From assembly GCF_008704715.1 (NCBI RefSeq), contig NZ_CP023689.1, positions 9,300,001 through 9,364,000 on the forward strand: a stretch of 64,000 bases of DNA, given 5' to 3'. The position numbers and the translations under genes are program-made. Position 1 is the stretch's first letter; each line of letters starts with the position of its first letter. This stretch comes from Streptomyces chartreusis (GTDB lineage: Bacteria; Actinomycetota; Actinomycetes; Streptomycetales; Streptomycetaceae). Below the pieces are notes generated by a model, which was given only the letters and a program-made list of their open reading frames with translations, did no database searches and was not told the origin of the DNA. Below, piece after piece: positions 43,196 through 64,000 of the stretch.

Positions 43196-43830
43196 CGGTC
43201 CTCAGGGGCGTGACGTTCGATCAGGTGCTGGACCAGCGCGAGCAGCGCGTCGACGGACGAGTCGGCGTCACGCGCGTCGCACGTCACCATCGGCGTGCCC
43301 GCCGCCAGGTCCAGGGCGGCGCGCAGTTGTTCCTCGGTGTGGTGCCGGGGCGCGTCCGGGAAGTCGTTGAAGGCGACCGCGTACGGCAGCCCCGACTCCT
43401 CCACCAGCCCCAGCACGTCGAACGACGCGTCGATACGACGGCTGTCGACCAGGACGAGTGCTCCTAGCGCGCCGTAGGCGATGTCGTCCCACAGCGCCCG
43501 GAACCGCTCCTGCCCGGGCGTGCCGAACAGATACAGCACGACCCCGCCCGGCAGGCTGATCCGGCCGAAGTCGACGGCGACCGTGGTCGTCGCCTTGTCC
43601 CGCACCCCGGCGAGATCGTCCAGCGGCGCGGACGCCTCGCTGATCGGTTCCTCGGTGTGCAGCGGCCGGATCTCGGAGACGGAGCCGATCAGGGTCGTCT
43701 TGCCCACCCCGAACGGGCCGGCGACCAGGATCTTGACGAGGTCGCGGGCGGTGTCGGGCAGGTGGATGTCCCCGGAGTCACGGGGGACATCACCGGTGCG
43801 GCTAGGTGTGCTTGAGGGCGCGAAGGCCAT
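43192..43830 (-). CDS. cvnD: conservon GTPase (CvnD)
   Basis: A 212-residue small GTPase of the conservon type. The P-loop GPFGVGKT (residues 38-45) and the G3 block TPGQERF are clear. The usual NKxD is reduced to NDFPDA, as in many members of this family. It should be the switch protein coupled to CvnA-C at the membrane, comparable to a eukaryotic G-protein system. The start at 43830 overlaps CvnC by 29 bases. Confidence 0.9.
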   Translation of the reverse strand: MAFAPSSTPSRTGDVPRDSGDIHLPDTARDLVKILVAGPFGVGKTTLIGSVSEIRPLHTEEPISEASAPLDDLAGVRDKATTTVAVDFGRISLPGGVVLYLFGTPGQERFRALWDDIAYGALGALVLVDSRRIDASFDVLGLVEESGLPYAVAFNDFPDAPRHHTEEQLRAALDLAAGTPMVTCDARDADSSVDALLALVQHLIERHAPEDR

Positions 43831-44164
43831 CGGCCACTCTTTTCAGCAGATCGGGGTCGAAGCGCTCGGCGGGCGGGATCGGCGCGCGGGACGACGCCAG
43901 CTCCCGGTCGATGAGCTCGCCAGCGAGAACGCGTACGGCGGACACGGGCAGCCGCAGCAGCGCCGCCGCCTCCACCACCGTGAGCGAGCCGTCGTCCAGG
44001 GCGTCCAGCAGGGCGAGTTGCGCCGCGGGCAGACCGGCGGGCGCGAGGGTGCGGGTGCTGCTGAGCACCGACAGCCGCTCCAGATGGGGGCGGCTCGGCC
44101 GGGCCACGCCGCCGGTCGACAGATACGCGGGAACCAGGGGGCGGCCGCCACGGCGGCCGGTCAT
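43802..44164 (-). CDS. cvnC: conservon DUF742 protein (CvnC)
   Basis: A 120-residue DUF742 protein with a winged-helix-like core: RPLVPAYLSTGG near the N-terminus, PAAQLALLDAL and TVVEAAALLRLPVSAVRVLAGELIDR. Its ATG overlaps the roadblock gene stop (ATGA). DUF742 proteins are found only in conservon-type operons and interact with the GTPase. Confidence 0.9.
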   Translation of the reverse strand: MTGRRGGRPLVPAYLSTGGVARPSRPHLERLSVLSSTRTLAPAGLPAAQLALLDALDDGSLTVVEAAALLRLPVSAVRVLAGELIDRELASSRAPIPPAERFDPDLLKRVADGLRALKHT

Positions 44165-44583
44165 GCCGACGCGCCGCCGTCGGCACCTCGGGGCGCGGCC
44201 GCCATCGCCTTCTCGCCCAGTCGCGCCACCTGCGAGTGGACCCGGTGCGCGAGCATGTCCAGGCGCACCTCCCCGTCCCCGTACGCGGCGACACAGGAGC
44301 CGTGGTCCGTCGGCACGATCAGCACATAGCCGTGGTCGGACTCGATCACGACCTGCCGCACCTCGGCCCGCTCCCGGTCGGCGAACGCGGCGGCCGCCGT
44401 ACGGCAGGCGCCCTGCACGGTGCTGGTGATGGCGGCGACCCGCTCGGCCGACGGCTGGGTGAGCGCGTCGGTGTACCCGGTCACCAGGCCGTCCCGCGTG
44501 AGCAGCACGGCCGCCACCACGTGCGGCACCTCCAGGATCGGTTCGAGCACCCAGGCCGTGTCCCCCGCTTCGCGGCTGGTCAT
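44161..44583 (-). CDS. cvnB: conservon roadblock/LC7 protein (CvnB)
   Basis: A 140-residue roadblock/LC7-fold protein: WVLEPILEVPHVVAAVLLTRDGLV, the central ERVAAITSTVQGACRTAA and the C-terminal CVAAYGDGEVRLDMLAHRV. Such proteins act as GTPase-activating or scaffolding partners of conservon GTPases. The ATG overlaps the stop of the sensor gene (ATGA). Confidence 0.92.
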   Translation of the reverse strand: MTSREAGDTAWVLEPILEVPHVVAAVLLTRDGLVTGYTDALTQPSAERVAAITSTVQGACRTAAAAFADRERAEVRQVVIESDHGYVLIVPTDHGSCVAAYGDGEVRLDMLAHRVHSQVARLGEKAMAAAPRGADGGASA

Positions 44584-46271
44584 CGAGCCGTTCCCCCTTC
44601 ATGGTCGTGGTCGGTCTTATCGGTCTGGTCGGTGTCGTGCGCGACGGTTCGGTCCGGCTCGCGCTCGGCTCGCGCGCGCTCCCGCAACGCGGGCTCCGGC
44701 ACGGAGGCGTTCGGTACGTCTGTGGAGGCGTCGTCGCCGGTGGGCTCGCCGGACGCCTTCCGGGCCGCCGCGGTGCCGGCCTGGAGCGCGCCCAGTGCGG
44801 CAGCGGCCTGTTCGGGGCGGCGCTCGGCGGGTGGCGGCGCCGGCGCGTCGTCGGACGCCGGGGTCGTACGGGTGCGGCGGCGCCGGCGCTGCGGGAGACC
44901 ACCGGTGTCCCGGGGACCGTGATGCCCGGAGACGGCGTCGGTGGCGTCGTCGTGCTCGGCGCCGTAGCCGTGCGTGTCGGCCGAGCGCTCGGTGGCAGCC
45001 GCCTGAGAGGGCGCGGTGGGAGGGGCGGTGGCCGGCTCCGGTCGGGTGTCCCGGGCCGCCTCGACGGCGGACGTGGTGGACGCGGAGGAGGCGGGGGGCG
45101 CTGAGGAATCGGGTGGCGCCGCTTGTCGCGTGTCGTGCGCCTTCTCCTGCTGTGGCACCCGGGGCTTTCCGGTTCCGGGCTTCTCCTCCCGGGCGGTCGG
45201 CCGCGTGGAGCGCGGTGCGCTGGCCGCGGGCGGGCGCTCCTCGGAGTCGATGTCGCTGAGCAGGTGGCTGTCGACCCGCAGTACGGCCCGCACTCCGCCG
45301 TACGGCGACGGCGAGGACAGGTCGACGCTCAGGTCGAACTGCCGGGTCAGCTGCCCGATCGCGGCGAGCCCCATGCGCGGCGGATCGCCCAGCTCGGTGA
45401 GGAGGATCGGATCGGATCCGGCCACCAGCCGCTGTGCGCGGGCGCGTTCGTCCTGCGTCATGCCGAGGCCCGCGTCGTCCACGGTGACGCAGACGCCGTG
45501 ATGGACGTGCTCCAGATTGACCACGACGTCGGTGTCCGGCGCGGAGTGCCGCAGGGCGTTGTCGAGGAGTTCGGCGACGATGATCGCGACCGGCTCCACC
45601 GCGTGGGACACGAGCCCGGTCCCCGCGGCGAGGTGGTTGTGGATCCGGATCCGGTGGTAGCCCGCGAGCCGGGCCTGGCCGCCGGTCACCGCGTCCACCA
45701 GATGCGACTCCTCGCGGGCCAGCCCGACCCAGGCCCCGCACACCACGGCGGCGACCTGCGCCCGCCGCAGCGACTGCTCGTTCTCGTGGTCGAGTTGGAA
45801 CAGGGTCTGCGTCAACTCGGGGTCGTCGTAGTTCTGCTGAAGTCCGCGGAGCGCGTCCTGGAGCCGGTACAGCGCCGCCTGGATCTCGCGGGTCGCCCCG
45901 CGCATTCCGGCCTGGGCCGCGGCGTCGATCCGCGTGCGCTGCGCGGCCAGTTCCACGCGCAGCCCGTTCAGCACGTGTTCGAGCGCGGGTCCCAGGGGTG
46001 ATTCCGCGGTCTGCGGGTGCAGCGGGCCCGGAACGACGACGTGGAGATGTGTGAGCTGCTGGGCGGCGGCCGGGACCCGCCGGGTCGCCAGATGCTCGAT
46101 CTCGGCGGTGAACGCCTTGACCGCGCCGTCGAGTTGGCGGTGCAGCGCGTCGATCTCGGCACGCTGGCGCGCCTGTTGTCGCTGTGCGCGCAGCAGCCCG
46201 CCGCCCAAGGCGAGAGCGGACAGCATGCCGACGGCGAGACCGCCGGTCGCCAGGTCCGGGAATTCGATCAT
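44580..46271 (-). CDS. cvnA: conservon sensor histidine-kinase-like protein (CvnA)
   Basis: A 563-residue membrane-associated sensor. One hydrophobic segment near residues 10-27 is followed by a long coiled-coil-like Gln/Arg region. A GHKL ATPase domain follows (N-box ELLDNALRHSAPDT near residue 240, then VDDAGLGMT and GLAAIGQL). The last 200 residues form a Pro/Ala/Arg/Thr-rich disordered tail unlike the kinase core. Conservon sensors often keep ATP binding and lack a dedicated response regulator. It is the first gene of the six-gene operon. Confidence 0.9.
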   Translation of the reverse strand: MIEFPDLATGGLAVGMLSALALGGGLLRAQRQQARQRAEIDALHRQLDGAVKAFTAEIEHLATRRVPAAAQQLTHLHVVVPGPLHPQTAESPLGPALEHVLNGLRVELAAQRTRIDAAAQAGMRGATREIQAALYRLQDALRGLQQNYDDPELTQTLFQLDHENEQSLRRAQVAAVVCGAWVGLAREESHLVDAVTGGQARLAGYHRIRIHNHLAAGTGLVSHAVEPVAIIVAELLDNALRHSAPDTDVVVNLEHVHHGVCVTVDDAGLGMTQDERARAQRLVAGSDPILLTELGDPPRMGLAAIGQLTRQFDLSVDLSSPSPYGGVRAVLRVDSHLLSDIDSEERPPAASAPRSTRPTAREEKPGTGKPRVPQQEKAHDTRQAAPPDSSAPPASSASTTSAVEAARDTRPEPATAPPTAPSQAAATERSADTHGYGAEHDDATDAVSGHHGPRDTGGLPQRRRRRTRTTPASDDAPAPPPAERRPEQAAAALGALQAGTAAARKASGEPTGDDASTDVPNASVPEPALRERARAEREPDRTVAHDTDQTDKTDHDHEGGTAR

Positions 46272-46647
46272 CGAATGCGTTCCAGAGGTCGGTTCGGGGC
46301 AGTCGGGCAGGGCTGGGTCCGAGCGCCGTCGGGCGAGCCGCTCGCAGCACAGTACACACCGTCATCGACTGATCTCGCACGGTCGACGGGTACTTCGCTT
46401 CGAAAGTGAAGGGACTCTGCTCACTTCTGCGCGGACTGTCTGAATTGCCTTGCGGAAGGCCCGAGTTGACTTCGATCAAGTGGTTCGCGGGTGCAGGCCG
46501 CGGCTGCCGGGGAACCGAGAGCATCGGAGCTCTCGTGCGTACGGAAGTCGTGAAACGCCCGGAAAAGGGACCCCCGCTGCGCCGACCCGGTTTGGACACG
46601 TAGGGTTTACATGCGTTCGACTTGCCGAACAGGGCGAGTTGCTATGG

Positions 46648-46665
46648 TGCTACTCACCGGTAGCA
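46648..46665. promoter_or_regulatory. inverted repeat near the cluster B promoter
   Basis: Perfect 6-bp arms TGCTAC / GTAGCA around TCACCG. It directly follows the candidate -10, where a TetR-like repressor would act. Confidence 0.5.
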
Positions 46666-46684
46666 AGCCGGACGGGGGGATGTC

Positions 46685-46714
46685 AGGGGTCGGCACATCG
46701 GTGCCGTGACCCCT
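46685..46714 (+). promoter_or_regulatory. strong leader hairpin upstream of the FAAL gene
   Basis: AGGGGTC-GGCAC pairs with GTGCC-(GT)-GACCCCT around a tetraloop ATCG: twelve base pairs with one two-base bulge. It lies in the predicted 5' leader of the FAAL mRNA, 126 bases before the start codon, with no T-run directly after. Candidate attenuator or mRNA-stability element. Confidence 0.5.
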
Positions 46715-46840
46715 CGGCGGGTCGTCGAGACGGAGGGTCGGCAAGGGGGCCGGACCGACCGAGACGTCCGCACCCTTCCCGCACCTGGCCCTCGAACTCC
46801 AGTTCGTCGCCCATCGATGCAGACAGGTGAGACTCGCAAC

Positions 46841-48595
46841 ATGGTTCGATCTCTGGTCGATCTGCTGTCCCAGCACGCCGCCCACCACCCCGACCGAACC
46901 GCCTACCGCTACCTCGCGACCGGCGATCACGACGGCGAGATCCAGGAGATCTCCTACGGCCGTCTCGCCGAGCGGTCCCGGGCCGTGGCCGCCTGGCTCC
47001 AGGAGCGCGGCCTGGCCGGCACCCGCGCGATGCTGCTCTACCCGCCCGGCCTCGACTTCATCTGCGGCTACCTCGGCTGCCTCTCCGCCGGAGTCGTCGC
47101 CGTGCCGGGCGTCCCGCCGCAGGGGCGTGCGCAGAACCACCGTGCCCTGACCCGGATGAAGCGGCTCATCGCCGACGCCGACGCCAAGGTGATCCTCGGC
47201 GGCCGCGAGGTGATCACCGCCCTGTCCGGTCTCGCGGAGCACTTGCCCGAGCTGGCCGACATCACGTGCGTCGCCACCGAGGACATCCCCGACGAGACGG
47301 CCGGCTCGTGGCGCGAGCCCGAACTCGACGCCGACTCCGTCGCGTTCCTCCAGTACACCTCCGGCTCCACCTCCGCGCCGCGCGGCGTGATGGTCACCCA
47401 CGGGAACCTGCTGGACAACGAGCGGGTCATCACCGAGCGCATGGGCCACACACCGGACGTCATCGCGGAGCACGGCCATGAGATGTTCGTCAGCTGGCTG
47501 CCGGTGTACCACGACATGGGCCTCATAGGCCCGGTCCTCAACACCGTGTACCTCGGCGTGACCGCCACCCTCTTCTCGCCGCTGCACTTCCTCCAGCAGC
47601 CCGAGCGATGGCTCACCGCGATCAGCCACTACCGCCCGCACACCAGCGGCGGCCCCAACTTCGCGTACGAACTCTGCCTCAAGCACGCCACGCCGGCGCT
47701 CCTCGACGGACTCGACCTCAGCAGCTGGAAGGTGGCCTTCAACGGCGCCGAACCGGTGCGCGCCGCCACCCTGCGGCGCTTCACCGACACCTTCGCGCCG
47801 GCCGGGTTCCGCCGTGAGTCGCTCTACCCCTGCTACGGCCTCGCCGAAGCCACCCTGATGGTCACCGGCAGCACCGTCCACACCCCGCCCACTCTGCTCC
47901 AGGCCCCCGAAACCGGCCCGCACGCAGGCCAGTCCGACGCCGCGGCCGTCAGCTGCGGCCGACCTGGGCCCGAAGTCACGGTCGCCATCGCCGACCCCGA
48001 ACGGCACGAAGAACTGCCCGAGGGGCGGACCGGCGAGATCTGGGTGCGCAGCGCGAGCGTGGCCAAGGGCTACTGGCGCAACGCGCTCGCCACCCGCGAG
48101 ACCTTCCGCGCCACCCTGGCCGGGCACGACGGCCGCTTCCTGCGCACCGGCGATCTCGGATTCCTGCGCGACGGCGAGCTGTTCGTCACCGGCCGCCTCA
48201 AGGACCTCATCGTCATCGACGGCCGCAACCACTACCCGCAGGACCTGGAACTGACCGCCGAGATGGCCCACCCGGCCCTGCGTCCCGGCTGCACCGCGGC
48301 GTTCTCCGTCGACGGGAACGACGGCGGCGAATCGGGCAGCGGCGAATCGGGCGGCGGCGAACAGGCCGTCGTCATCGCCGAGATCGCTCCGGACTCGGCC
48401 GCCGAGGCGGAGAAGATCATCGACGTCGTCCGCAGCGGCATCGGCGAGGCCCACGGCCTGTCCGTGCGCGATGTCGTCCTGGTCCAGCCGGGCACCATCC
48501 CCAAGACCTCCAGCGGCAAGATCCAGCGCCGCGCCTCCCGGGCGGCCTACCTGGGGGGCACGCTCGCCGTGATCCCCGAGCCCGCCGTGAGCTGA
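46841..48595 (+). CDS. free-standing fatty-acyl-AMP ligase (FAAL) starting assembly line B
   Basis: A 584-residue ANL enzyme of the FAAL type. The adenylate motif is YTSGSTSAPRGVM; FAAL-typical blocks are WLPVYHDMGLIG, FNGAEPV, CYGLAEATLMV and LRTGDLGFL; a C-terminal subdomain with KTSSGKIQRR follows. FAALs activate free fatty or other carboxylic acids as acyl-AMP and pass them to a carrier protein, here most likely the N-terminal ACP of the next protein. ATG 46841 is chosen over an in-frame ATG at 46817, since family similarity begins at MVRSLVDLL. A short Gly/Ser-rich insertion (around residue 490, encoded by small repeats) is in a surface loop. It is followed by the PKS gene after 276 bases. 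Confidence 0.92.
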   Translation: MVRSLVDLLSQHAAHHPDRTAYRYLATGDHDGEIQEISYGRLAERSRAVAAWLQERGLAGTRAMLLYPPGLDFICGYLGCLSAGVVAVPGVPPQGRAQNHRALTRMKRLIADADAKVILGGREVITALSGLAEHLPELADITCVATEDIPDETAGSWREPELDADSVAFLQYTSGSTSAPRGVMVTHGNLLDNERVITERMGHTPDVIAEHGHEMFVSWLPVYHDMGLIGPVLNTVYLGVTATLFSPLHFLQQPERWLTAISHYRPHTSGGPNFAYELCLKHATPALLDGLDLSSWKVAFNGAEPVRAATLRRFTDTFAPAGFRRESLYPCYGLAEATLMVTGSTVHTPPTLLQAPETGPHAGQSDAAAVSCGRPGPEVTVAIADPERHEELPEGRTGEIWVRSASVAKGYWRNALATRETFRATLAGHDGRFLRTGDLGFLRDGELFVTGRLKDLIVIDGRNHYPQDLELTAEMAHPALRPGCTAAFSVDGNDGGESGSGESGGGEQAVVIAEIAPDSAAEAEKIIDVVRSGIGEAHGLSVRDVVLVQPGTIPKTSSGKIQRRASRAAYLGGTLAVIPEPAVS

Positions 48596-48607
48596 GACCC
48601 GCCGATC

Positions 48608-48679
48608 GCCGTGACCCGGCACCGGCCACCTGCCGTGACCCGGCACCGACCGGCCGCCGTGGCCCGGCACCGACCGGCC
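48608..48679. repeat. three 24-bp tandem repeats between the FAAL and PKS genes
   Basis: Units start at 48608, 48632 and 48656 with an exact 24-base period. The core GCCGTGACCCGGCACCG is kept with single changes, and the following bases differ more in the first unit. A partial fourth copy starts at 48680. The rest of the 276-base gap is GC-rich and shows no other gene. Confidence 0.8.
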
Positions 48680-48871
48680 GCCGTCGGCATCGGCCCGCCC
48701 ACCGCGGGCCGGCACCGCCGCCGGCCCGTCGACCGTCCGTCGGCGCATCCGCCGTACGGCGACCCCGACGGACGTAGCGACGCACCAGCCGAGCCCCGGC
48801 ACGGGCCTCCGAGCCCCCGGGCCTCACGGCCGACCCGCCCTTTGCCCGAATCCACGAGGACACCTGTCTAG

Positions 48872-62452
<13,581 letters not shown>

Positions 62453-62513
62453 CGGTCCCGGTATCCGCGGACCACGGCGACGAAAGGGCAAGGCGACACG
62501 GTGAAGGGCTCTC

Positions 62514-64000
62514 ATGCGTGAGGTGAACGAGAACGCGTCGGCGACCGCCGACCAGCGGGAGACCGCAGAGGCGATCGAACGGGGCGGCGTCGGTCTGACG
62601 GTGTCGGACCTGCTGGCCAGGGTGACGGGATCCACCGAGGCGTCGGTGCTGCCGGCCGAGTCGCTCGTGGGGTCGGCGGGAACGGCTCCTACGGGCGAGC
62701 AGCCGAAGAGGCCGGATGCCGCGGCCCCTTCGACGCCCGACCACCCCGTCGCCCCGAGCGTGTCCTCCCCGGCCCAGCCACACGACCTGGGAGAACTCGC
62801 CGCCGCTATCGCCACCGTGGCCGGCCGTTACGTACCCGCCGGGCAACTGGCGCCCGAGGCCGACTTCTTCGACGCCGGAGGCACCTCCGTGAGCGCCGTG
62901 GAGCTGGTCTCCGCGCTGGAGGACGAGCTCGGTGTCACGGTCGACCTGGACGAGGTGTTCGCCGATGCCCGGCCGGTCGCCCTGGCCAGGCACCGGCTGT
63001 CCGGTACGGCGGCAGCTCCGACCGCCGTACCGGAAACGCCCGTTCCCGCCGCGCTGCCCGCAGTGGTCCGGCCCGCGCCGGTCGCCACCCCGTCCGACGC
63101 CATGGCTCGCCCCGAGGACCTCAGCCAGATCCTGGCCGACCTGGCGCTCGCCGACCGCCTCCCCTTCGTGGCCTCGCCCGAGTCGCTGCCGCCCAGCCGC
63201 ATCCTGCTGACCGGAGCCACCGGCTTCCTCGGCAGCCATATGCTCCTGGACCTGCTGCGCCACAGCGACGCGCACGTCTACTGCCTGGTCCGGGCCGCCG
63301 ACGAGGAGGCGGCCGTCGCCCGGCTCGGCGAAGCGCTCAAGAACTACGCGCTGCCGTGGTCGTCGGAGGTCCGCCGCCGCGTCACCGTGCTCCCCGGCGA
63401 CATCCGGCAACCCCACCTGGGCCTGTCCGACGAGGTCTGGAACACCCTCACCCACGAACTCGACAGCGTCGTCTCGGTCGCCGCCGCCGTGGACTTCCTG
63501 CGGGGCTACCAGTCACTGCGCACCAGTAACGTCCTCGGCGCCCTCACCCTCGCCGAACTCGCCGCGACCGGACGCCCCAAGCCGCTGCACCACATCTCCT
63601 CCATCGCCGTGTTCAACGAGGTCGGCATCCCCTCCATGGGCGAGGACGACCCCCTCGCCCACATCGACCGCCTCATCGCGGGCTACGACCAGACCAAGTG
63701 GGCCGCCGAGGTCGCCCTGCGCCGCGCCCGCGACCACGGTCTGATCGTCACGGCGATGCGCCCCGGCGGCATCGGCGGCCACACCAGGACCGGCGCCTAC
63801 AACGCCCAGGACCTCAGCTCCGGCCTCATCTCGGCCTTCGGCCGCTTCCGTACCGTCCCCGCCTTCCGCTACCTCAACGCAGCCCCCGTCGACTGGGTCA
63901 GCCGCGTCGCGGTCGCGGTCGTGTGCGAGCCGGACGCGTGGGGCTTCGACTACAACCTCACCGGCGTCCCCAACACCCTCGACGACGTCGTACGGGACAT
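62514..64000 (+). CDS. carrier protein plus thioester reductase (3' end outside window)
   Basis: The gene runs past the window end. A Thr/Pro/Ala-rich N-terminus leads to a carrier domain (about residues 93-158; Ser125 in GGTS). A second linker follows, then an extended SDR of the thioester-reductase type. The cofactor motif is LTGATGFLG (about 231-239), a Ser block reads HHISSIAVF, and the catalytic pair is Y391-D-Q-T-K395. Such domains reduce a carrier-bound acyl thioester with NADPH to an aldehyde, sometimes further to an alcohol. ATG 62514 has GAAGGG five bases upstream and lies 61 bases after the PKS. The carrier may receive the FkbH-derived glyceryl unit and the reductase may release the final chain. 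Confidence 0.9.
   Translation, partial: MREVNENASATADQRETAEAIERGGVGLTVSDLLARVTGSTEASVLPAESLVGSAGTAPTGEQPKRPDAAAPSTPDHPVAPSVSSPAQPHDLGELAAAIATVAGRYVPAGQLAPEADFFDAGGTSVSAVELVSALEDELGVTVDLDEVFADARPVALARHRLSGTAAAPTAVPETPVPAALPAVVRPAPVATPSDAMARPEDLSQILADLALADRLPFVASPESLPPSRILLTGATGFLGSHMLLDLLRHSDAHVYCLVRAADEEAAVARLGEALKNYALPWSSEVRRRVTVLPGDIRQPHLGLSDEVWNTLTHELDSVVSVAAAVDFLRGYQSLRTSNVLGALTLAELAATGRPKPLHHISSIAVFNEVGIPSMGEDDPLAHIDRLIAGYDQTKWAAEVALRRARDHGLIVTAMRPGGIGGHTRTGAYNAQDLSSGLISAFGRFRTVPAFRYLNAAPVDWVSRVAVAVVCEPDAWGFDYNLTGVPNTLDDVVRD

Larger units (their letters stand above)
46272..46840. promoter_or_regulatory. divergent 569-base regulatory region between the conservon and cluster B
   Basis: No gene is supported here. 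The left part should contain the conservon promoter; I could not place a convincing -35/-10 pair. Toward cluster B there is TTGCCG (46622-46627) with TATGGT (46643-46648) at a short 15-base spacing. A dyad at 46648-46665 and a large hairpin at 46685-46714 follow, and then about 125 bases of leader run to the FAAL start. AGGTGAG lies ten bases before that start. Confidence 0.5.

Noticed and set aside
43192..43830. Frameshift or decay in the GTPase because NKxD is not standard.
   Set aside because: Conservon GTPases often have this degenerate motif, and the frame and overlaps are intact.
40677..48679. The short tandem repeats at 40677 and 48608 considered as CRISPR-like arrays.
   Set aside because: Units are directly adjacent with no unique spacers, there are only three copies, and no cas genes are nearby.

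Overview
The window is very GC-rich actinobacterial DNA, almost certainly Streptomyces. The evidence is the codon bias, the GTG/TTG starts with AGGAG-type ribosome sites, a SARP regulator, a complete conservon (cvn) operon with two P450 genes, twin-arginine export signals and two giant modular PKS/NRPS genes. It starts inside an ATP-binding (anti-sigma-like) gene and ends inside a carrier-protein/thioester-reductase gene, so both edges are cut. No rRNA, tRNA, insertion sequence, phage gene or CRISPR array was seen.

Layout. (1) 0.4-8.7 kb: a sugar locus, most likely for fructans or sucrose. It has a LacI-type repressor, an intracellular GH32 fructosidase, two ABC permeases and a solute-binding protein in one operon, and a divergent secreted GH32 enzyme. 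Two LacI-like operators lie in the shared promoter region. No ABC ATPase is present, as is usual when a shared MsiK-type ATPase is used. (2) 8.8-11.2 kb: a TauD-type dioxygenase, an alpha/beta hydrolase and a small membrane protein. (3) 11.3-29.2 kb: biosynthetic cluster A. It contains a SARP regulator, a fused CrtC/AttH-lipocalin plus polyprenyl synthase, a 4,020-residue assembly line (FAAL-ACP-KS-AT-KR-ACP-C-A-PCP-C-reductase) and a convergent LLM flavin oxidoreductase. (4) 29.3-40.6 kb: ordinary genes, namely a metallophosphoesterase, an MHYT sensor, a ureohydrolase, an epoxide hydrolase, an MFS exporter, a LysR/SDR divergent pair, a dienelactone hydrolase, a YciO/Sua5 protein and a PucR-type regulator. 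(5) 40.7-46.3 kb: a conservon operon on the minus strand, every junction coupled by overlap: cvnA, cvnB, cvnC, cvnD, P450, P450. (6) 46.8-64 kb: biosynthetic cluster B. It contains a free-standing FAAL, a 4,526-residue protein (ACP-KS-AT-DH-KR-ACP-KS-AT-DH-KR-ACP-C-FkbH) and an ACP-thioester reductase that runs off the window.

How the parts may work together. Both assembly lines are predicted to start from a free carboxylic acid activated by a fatty-acyl-AMP ligase. Neither shows a thioesterase, and both end in a reductase-like domain. Line A should make a beta-hydroxyacyl aminoacyl chain, and its last domain resembles cyanobacterial acyl-ACP reductase (AAR), an unusual release domain for an NRPS. 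Line B should add two alkene units to the starter and then meet a condensation domain fused to an FkbH domain, which normally loads a three-carbon glyceryl unit on a carrier protein. The next protein supplies a carrier plus a thioester reductase. A lipid-glycerate product released by reduction is the simplest reading, but it is inference. These two lines are the best candidates for an undescribed system here.
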